A program made the translations under genes and the position numbers. A stretch of 11,786 nt of DNA from NCBI GenBank assembly GCA_019693395.1, contig JAAMXP010001238.1, positions 1-11,786 of the forward strand, written 5' to 3'. Source of the stretch: Ettlia oleoabundans. Taxonomy: Eukaryota > Chlorophyta > Chlorophyceae > Chlamydomonadales. Numbering within the stretch: position 1 is the stretch's first letter; each line of letters starts with the position of its first letter. Below the pieces are notes generated by a model, which was given only the letters and a program-made list of their open reading frames with translations, made no database searches and was not told the origin of the DNA. Positions 1-6,500 of the stretch are shown here, piece after piece.

Positions 1-300
1 GTGATGGCCCTTCCTTGCAACAAGGGCCAGCTTGGGTCGTTTAGCTTTGTATTGCCTACCCCCCATGTTGTTGCACCTGCTTCAATCAATACCTGCATGC
101 GCGCCTGGTGCAGCTTGGGTGGCCCCAGTGGGAGAGGCAGCAGCGGCGGCAGCTCATTGCTGCCTTTCCGCCTGCCTACCCGCTGTTCTGATGGCCAGAT
201 GCCGAGGGCAGGCATTAACACTGGCAGAAGCTGTGCAAACACTGAACTAGCTCAGTCGCGGAGTAAGCGCTGCTGCCAACCTTGTAAAAGCAGACACCGT
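1..300 (+). other. probable 3' end of an upstream gene (3' UTR, no product recognised)
   Basis: Open reading exists in two frames here (1-315 and 32-250), but neither translation shows a domain, signal peptide or splice-consistent continuation that I recognise. The chlorophyte polyadenylation motif TGTAA lies at 283-287, in the right orientation to end a plus-strand transcript entering the window from the left. I therefore read the stretch as the 3' UTR, or last non-conserved coding residues, of a neighbour whose body is outside the window. This is inference from one short motif, so confidence is low. Confidence 0.35.
283..287 (+). promoter_or_regulatory. TGTAA polyadenylation signal of the upstream transcript
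   Basis: A TGTAA pentamer on the plus strand. In chlorophyte algae this motif usually sits 10-20 nt before the cleavage site. It lies about 210 nt upstream of the first gene's ATG, a reasonable place for the end of a tandem upstream gene. A chance match cannot be excluded. Confidence 0.4.
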
Positions 301-494
301 CGCTGCGCAACATGACGTCAACAACAGAGGTTTTGGAGCGGTCGAGGCTCTATGCATCCTGATTATAAGGAAAGAGCAGTCTCGGTTGAGGCGAGGAGAG
401 AACAGAAAGCAAGGGCAGTCCTGCTTCCTGTTTTTCTTGGCCGCATTTTTCGATTGCACTCGGGCGAAATACGAGCGATTTCTAAGTTAAGGGG
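301..494 (+). promoter_or_regulatory. promoter and 5' UTR region of the CAP-protein gene
   Basis: This is the short non-coding stretch between the putative end of the upstream gene and the ATG at 495. I see no clear TATA box. The segment just before the ATG is pyrimidine-rich around 419-456 and then more mixed. The ATG context is aggggATGC, with a purine at -3. No operator-like or repeated element stands out. Confidence 0.35.
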
Positions 495-2035
495 ATGCAC
501 GAGCTAGTTCTGCTTGTGGCGGTGCTGGTGCTGTCTCTTGGACCAGGTGAGGGTGATACAGGGGCCTACCCGCAGCTACTTCAAAGGTTGCCCGCAACCA
601 CAGCCGCCCCATGCACACAGGACTCAGCTCACACCCACCCTACCGCTGCCGCTATGAGGTTGATTTGCCGTAGGTGCTGCCACTGCCAGCGAAGGCCCAG
701 CTTCTGGCAGGCGGCTGCTGCAGCGGCCGACCTCACTGGGCTTGCCGGTCCAGGAAGACTCTGGCCAGGCACCACAAGGGCAGGATGCCCAGGGGCAGAC
801 AGCCCCAGGGAACAACCAGGCAGCACCGCTACCCGCCCCCGAACCCGCCGCGCAGTCCCCCGCACCCCCTCCCGCCCAGGACAGCACTGTTGTCGCTCCG
901 GAACCTTCTTCCCCACCCGCTCAGGAGAGCAATGCGGGTGATGGTGCATCTGCTCCCCCTCCTGCCCGAGAGAGCAGCAGCGAGGAGGTTGGTGCCCTGG
1001 GTGGCGGCAACTGCCCTGATGCCCAGGCAATTTTTGATGCTCACAACAGAGAGAGAGCCAGGAGCGGCGCGCTACCACTGACCTGGAGCCCTGACCTGGC
1101 CACCTCAGCCCAAGACTGGGCAAGTAACTGTGGGATTCAGGTGCTGCGCATATGGAGTATGGGGGCAGATGGCTGCCTGATCAGGGGCCGCTGCCTAGGC
1201 CGCTCGAACACTGCCTGCCTCGTATATATGTTGCTGGTCTTCCCTGCATGTTACAGTCAGGGTTCTTGTGCAAGCAGAGGCATACTTAAAGGGTGGCTAT
1301 ATGGCAATGCAGAGCTGGTTGTGTGTTGACCTGACCAGTCCTGGGCTCTGCCTTAAGGTGCTGGCCACCCCAGGGCTGACCATCCGAGGTTTTAGCCCTG
1401 ACCATGCAGTCCGCTGGATCTGGGTACGGGGAGAACCTGGGCGCAGGCTCCGCTTGGAACTCGTGTGCGGCGGCCATGCCGCTGTGGCTGGCAGGCAGGA
1501 ACAGCTATACGCCGGAAGCAGATGTATCACAAGGTAAAGCCACCCTTCTCAGAACAACAACAAAATCCAAGCAAACTTGCTTGAGTCCGCGGTGAATACA
1601 TTACTAAAGGTTTTGGCAAGCCAGAGCGTTGCAGTTGTTTGGCTGCTAAGTTGTGTGCGCAGCTTTGCAGCTTGGCTGATACCTCAACATAATCTCACCC
1701 TTAAGCGAGCCTGTGGTAACGTTACAGCCGCATTCTGACTGCAGCTGCACTTTCTTGGACACAGGTGGTTTGGAAGGTGCGAAGGTGGCAGGGGGCAGAT
1801 GACCTCTGGCAACTTTGGTGTGAGGACAGCGCATGGGATGCGGCGGTTGACAGGCTTGCAGGCTGTTCCATGCTTGGTGTTGAGCTTTCATATCTAATAT
1901 GCGCACTTGCAGGCCACAAGGGAGATGGGCTGTGGGCTGGCATCGTGTCCAGGCCTCGGCGGCGTGGTGGTGTGCTTCTACAACCCCCCTGGCAATGTCC
2001 ATGGACAGTTCCAGGACAACGTGGCACAAGACTGA
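495..2035 (+). CDS. secreted CAP/SCP (PR-1-like) domain protein, 265 aa, five exons
   Basis: Exons 495-546, 674-1140, 1410-1533, 1745-1776 and 1913-2035 join with matching phases (1,0,1,0) and GT-AG introns to give 265 residues ending in TGA. Residues 1-22 form a signal peptide (LVLLVAVLVLSLG core, ATA cleavage site), indicating export. Residues about 24-128 are a low-complexity Pro/Ala/Gln/Ser linker. The CAP domain spans about 130-262: DAHNRERARSGALPLTW, WASNCG, GYGENLGAG (179-186), SWTQVVWKAT (218-227), MGCGLASCPG and CFYNPPGNVHGQF. Six cysteines (131, 170, 192, 232, 237, 246) fit the three disulphides of PR-1 proteins. CAP proteins act outside the cell in wall remodelling, defence or lipid/sterol binding; the substrate here is unknown. 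Glu181 of GEN is kept, but the other three classical cavity residues are replaced (Gln173, Gly202, Ser218). Family assignment is firm; the role is not. Confidence 0.9.
1745..1776 (+). other. 32-nt microexon of the CAP gene
   Basis: Bounded by ctgcag before 1745 and gtgcga from 1777. Its eleven codons (one split) supply the highly conserved CAP motif SWTQVVWK. It is needed: joining exon 3 (ending 1533) directly to the alternative acceptor at 1764/1765 throws the frame into an early stop, while starting at 1745 restores both frame and motif. This part of the gene is easy for automatic predictors to miss. Confidence 0.85.
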
Positions 2036-3209
2036 GGAACTCCTGCGGGCAACTTGTCATTGCTTAACGGCACAGGCACATAGCGGGCCTTCTGCGAACG
2101 AAACACCCAGCTGGATGCATAGCAGAGGCCCTGGTGCACAGACAGGCCCTAATTGTGTTTCAGTGCCGACTGGTCAGCAGCTGCGTTTCTACCCGATCCT
2201 TGCAATGACTTTTGAGCACATGACATGCACGCACCGCTGCTGCCATGCACAAGCATTAGGAGCATGGAACAGTGTTGTGGCACTTGTGCACCGTTGGTGC
2301 ATCATGCATGGGACAGTGCTGCACTGCAGGTACACACATGCCGTGTGCATGCCGCAGCCCGCAGCAGCGAACTGTACCCCGGATTCCCAGTCTGCCAGCG
2401 TAACAGCGATGGCATTTTCCAGTAACCAGGCAGCCTGCGCTGCGTGCACACAGGGCTCCTTCTCCTCATGTGATACCCCACCCCAACCTCTCTGCCTGTA
2501 CATTCACCACCTCTGTGACATAATGTTACCCTAGCAGCACCAAAATTGCACAGCGCACTATGTCGCGGCATGCCCCGGCAGTACGCGATTCATGCATGGG
2601 ACGGCCATAGCCGCAGGTAGATAGCCGCTGTCCAACTCGCTTTGGAGTTTTGCCTCACTCCCCTAATACACGCACCACCAGTTCTACTATGAATGTCATA
2701 GTCAACCTTCAATCTGCGAGACTCACTTTGGGGTTGCGCCCAGCAGGCGACAAGGCGGGCACGGGGCAGGCTGGCCTACTTGACGGGGGCGGGCACACAG
2801 CGCTTTAGCACCCCTTAGATCATAGGGCAGCGCCTGCTGCGCGCTCTACCGAGCTAGGATAGCATCAAAATGGCAGAACCAGTCAGTTGGCGCACAGTCC
2901 GTATGCGCAGCAAATGTAGACCCGACTTGTGGGTTTGTGTCCGCTGGCATACGCCCGGTTCGTCCGGCACCAACAGCTACAAAACCTTCGCTAGTTAGTT
3001 CATTGAACGCTCCTTGTTGGCGACAGGGGCAGGACTCGGACTCTCAGGGCTACCTAAGCCTCGTTCCGCTGGCCGAGACAGTCCCGCGCACCGGGTTTCG
3101 GCGCCACCGGGCCTGTGGGAGGCCCGCAGTCATTTACTCATACATGGGAGTATGCCTCTCAACAACGCGCGTCCGCGCGGTGAGTGCCGGAACGCTCACA
3201 CGACAAGAC
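2036..3209. other. intergenic region without a recognisable gene
   Basis: Holds the 3' UTR of the CAP gene and the upstream region of the kinase gene. Open frames on both strands (for example 1899-2534 plus, which runs out of the CAP exon in a different frame, and 2189-2503 minus) give Cys/His/Met-rich translations with no motif. I found no TGTAA signal on the plus strand here; the nearest variants are TGTAC around 2373 and 2497 and TGTAG around 2914. A 7-bp inverted repeat with a 3-nt spacer lies at 2686-2702. No TATA box is evident before the kinase start. Confidence 0.5.
2686..2702. repeat. short perfect inverted repeat (ACTATGA/TCATAGT)
   Basis: Two 7-bp arms separated by three bases, in the middle of the gap between the CAP and kinase genes. 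It could be a dimeric transcription-factor site or a small hairpin. A repeat this short can arise by chance. Confidence 0.4.
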
Positions 3210-3547
3210 ATGGCCACGAGACCTGTCGCCCCAAACCCCAACCGTGGCGTGTGTGCCGCTTTAAGCGCACCCCTGGGCAACCTCTACGAATGTTGATATT
3301 GCGCTTCAGGTGGAGCCTAACCCTGGGGCTTCTGCAGCCAAAGGAGGCACAGCGCCGCCGCTCCGGCAGGATGCGCTGGTCAAGGCTGACGGGCGACTGC
3401 GCAGCTCGCTGCAAGATGGTCTTGTATCCAGGCATGACATCTTTGCCAGAGATCCTCATGGGTTGGATGATTTGGAACACGCACAGGCAAGGGGTGCCAG
3501 TGGCAGCACTGCACCACGGCTGGTTGGCATCGCCCTGCGGGGCACAG
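3210..3547 (+). other. tentative first two exons of the kinase gene
   Basis: The ATG at 3210 has a favourable context (gacATGGCC). Thirteen codons lead to a possible donor at 3249 (gtgtgt). A good acceptor (gcgcttcag) precedes 3310, whose frame stays open to 3564 and translates as a charged, probably disordered segment with no ATG of its own. The donor at 3548 (CAGgtgctg) joins in phase with the acceptor before 3618 but not with the better-looking acceptor before 3614. The donor at 3561 (gtgagc) looks strongest but fits neither frame. This junction is unresolved. Confidence 0.4.
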
Positions 3548-6500
3548 GTGCTGAGAGGAAGTGAGCTGGGTCCGGGGGTGCACCTTCCCATCCTGCTAAA
3601 TGCACGTCTGCAGGCAGTGGCAGAGTGGGCTGTGATTACTGCACCACCCCAGCCTATGTTCAAAGACGTCAACGCGTGAGTGGGACGCAATGCAAGAGCC
3701 CCTGTGCAGCGTCTGACCTGTCTGGCATGTGGGGCCAGGCACAGATGTTTATGGTTGATGCCATGCGGAGGGAATGGGTGCGGTGCCTTGACAGTCGTTA
3801 AAAGGGAAGAGGAAGCAATGGAGCAGGCTGATGTGCTGTGTATGTGTAGTGTGGAGCCTCATTCGCCCAATCCATGCCCTGCCCCACGCCTCCTGCCCCT
3901 CTTTTGCAGCTTAATGAAAACAATGTACGGGGTGCCACACGCCGCCGTCCTGCTGGTGGATGAGCGGCAGAATTTGGTGTGCCCCCTGGGCACCAACCAC
4001 AAAAGCGGCTATGTCGGCAGTTTCTGGCAGTGGTGAGTGCGGCATTGTGCATTAGTGGCCACTCGTATGGTGCACACATGTCTGGTGCATTGCTGCGGCA
4101 AAGGATTGTTCGACAGAGGAAGACCATCGTTGTTTTCCATTGTCCCACAGGGCGTTTGTGCCAAATGCGCCCAAGTTGCTGCTGGTCGAAGATGCAACAC
4201 TTGATAGCAGGTGGGGGGCTGACGTACAGTTGGCTGCCTGTAGTCAGAAATTCAAGCAGCATTGGCATCTTTGTCTCTCACCAACCCTCTGCCAATAACG
4301 AGGTTGCAGATTCAGCGGCAACCCCTTGGTAACCTTCAAGCCGCACATCCGCTTTGTGGCAGCAGCACCTCTGCTTGCTGCCCATGGCAGGCGCTGCTAC
4401 GGTGGGCATTAGGGCTTGGGCATCCTGAGGCCTGGCTGGAGCCTGCTTTTGCCGTTTGTCCACAGCTCTTTCAACAGGCTCTTGCTAGTGCACCAATGCT
4501 TGCACCTTTTGGCCCATATAATGTCGCATCCATTTTGCAGGCGTGCTGGCAGTGTTTGATTTTGAGCCGCGCATGCTCAGCACGACGCAGTCTGAGATGC
4601 TGACCCATTTTGCGGAAGTTGCTGTTCGGGAGATGGAGCGGGAGCAGGCAAGCTAACCTGCGCATGCTTGCTGGCACAAAAGGCACTTCCAGATCAACCA
4701 ATCGCAGCTCTGGGGTGGTGGCTGCTAATTTTTACCATCCTTCCATCTGGGAGGAAGTCTAATTCTACGAGGAATTCTAACATTTGCACAACTAGCTGCA
4801 AAGCACTGACCTGGGTCTGCTCGCTGTTCCGCCTTGCTGGTAAACCTCATGCAGGTGCTGCAAATGCAGCGCATAAAGCTTGACAGCACAAAACTCATCG
4901 CCCCTCTCACGCACCTTATGGGAGCCATGGACAGCCTTCCAGGCGCGCATGCGGGATATGCAGATTGCAGCTGCTGCTGCACTTGATCTGGCCCGACCGC
5001 ATGTGTAGGGCCGTGGGCACATGCTTGCTCCGTAGCAGACCTGCTTTGCGCCTTCATTTTGGTATTTCAAGACAGCACTCCTTGCTATCACATGCTATTG
5101 ATCTGTGTTGGCGTGTGCATCCTCAGCCTCCTTGGCAAATGCATGGTCACATGGCTACTCTCTTTCCAGCTGCAGATTGCGTCGTTCTTCTGGACTTGTC
5201 GCGCCCAGGCTGGACCATCCTCTATGCCAATGCAGCCTTCTGCGCCGCTGTGAGCATGCCCGAGCTGCTGGCAGTGGGAGGTATGGCTTCCAACGACAGC
5301 GTCCATGACCCTGGAAGTGGCACGGCAGACTTCTGGGACTTCTTTGAGGAGGAACAATCTGAGCATGGCAGCAGATCGTCCAGTGTGAGTGAAGGAGCAA
5401 ACGGAGGATGAAGGGACACAGTGCAACCTTGGGTTCTTTTTCTGTTTGATTACTGGCCTGCTTGACTGCCTGACTTCTGTCTTTGTGGGCCCTGCACTCA
5501 GCTTTTTTAGGACTTTTGGGACGGAGAATATTTTGCACCGGCGCGGCCTGCCTGCAGGGTGCAATCAGTGGGCTGGTTTCTGGCGGCAGCTTTGTTTTAA
5601 GGGTGCACCCACGTGCTCCTCGAGGCAATGGTAGCTGTGCCATTGATGTTCTGGTCAGTGAGGAAGTGAGCAGCAGGTGCAGCCTGGAGCGCAGCCGCAG
5701 CTCCATGGGCAGCGACTGCACCAAGCGCTCCTGCCAGGTGGACCCACGTGAACACTCCTACACTGTCCTTTTTCAGCCGACCAGCGAACAACAACAGCCT
5801 GGGATGCTGGCTCTCCCTGGAATGGGCGCAAAGGTTTTTGTTGCTGTCGCTGGGCGTGAAACGAAGAACAGCACCCCACCGCCTGCGCAACAAGTCGAGC
5901 TGTATTACTTCGGCATCTTACAGCAGGTTTCAGCCGGAAACCCGAAGCAACAACCATGGCAGCCTATACAGGTGCAGGAGAGGCAGCAGCACACTGCAGT
6001 GCAGCAATCAAAGCCGAGCGCTGCAGCAGCGCTGGTCCCCCCAAGGGCGGTTCAGGGACGCGCCAGCGAGAGCGTGCCAGACAGTTCATGTGCATTGTCC
6101 TTGCCTTGGGGGCCAACCAAGGTAGGCTTTCCGCTGCACGCCAGCTGTCTGCTGTACAAGAATAACAGAACGAATTGGTAGCCTGCTGCCTTGGCACATT
6201 GCGAATGGGCAGCCCAAAAGGAAAGAACGTGGTGAGCTGCGTGCCTGTGCCTGTGCAGAGCGGCAATATTCCAGGTAGCTTTGGGTCCATCCCTTGGTTC
6301 TACAACCAGCAGCCAGAGGTGATGAAGGAGGTGCAACTGGGGCCGCTAATTGGAGCGGGAGCCATGGGCCGCTGCTACAGAGGCTTGTGGCAGGTGAGGG
6401 ATGCACTCCAGGTACACTGGCGGGGCTGGTTCTATGCAGCCTCGCTGGGAAGTAGTATCCTCCGCAGCAGGCCTGCAATGCCTCTTTTCCCATATTCCCG

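Noticed and set aside
629..1123. 164-aa open frame on the minus strand
   Set aside because: It is the complement of the Pro/Ala-rich linker and start of the CAP domain; GC-rich codons suppress stops, and it shows no motif or splice signals of its own.
1765..1860. Extended exon reading VVWKVRRWQGADD after the CAP TQ motif
   Set aside because: The donor at 1777 and acceptor at 1912 restore the conserved continuation ATREMGCGLASC; the read-through loses the family motif.
1899..2534. 211-aa plus-strand open frame after the CAP gene
   Set aside because: It overlaps the last CAP exon in the wrong frame and continues into Cys/His/Met-rich non-conserved sequence; the CAP frame ends cleanly at 2035.
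2843..2856. tRNA D-arm-like sequence on the minus strand (TAGCTCGGTAGAGC)
   Set aside because: The A-box-like stretch is short of several bases, and no T-arm (GGTTCGA) or matching acceptor stem follows on the minus strand at lower coordinates.
4943..5002. Possible exon in another frame (ARMRDMQIAAAAALDLARPH) ending at a GT (5003)
   Set aside because: It reads plausibly as helix, but its end phase does not match the PAS exon at 5170, and using it would drop the well-phased exon 4855-4942. Transcript evidence could revive it.
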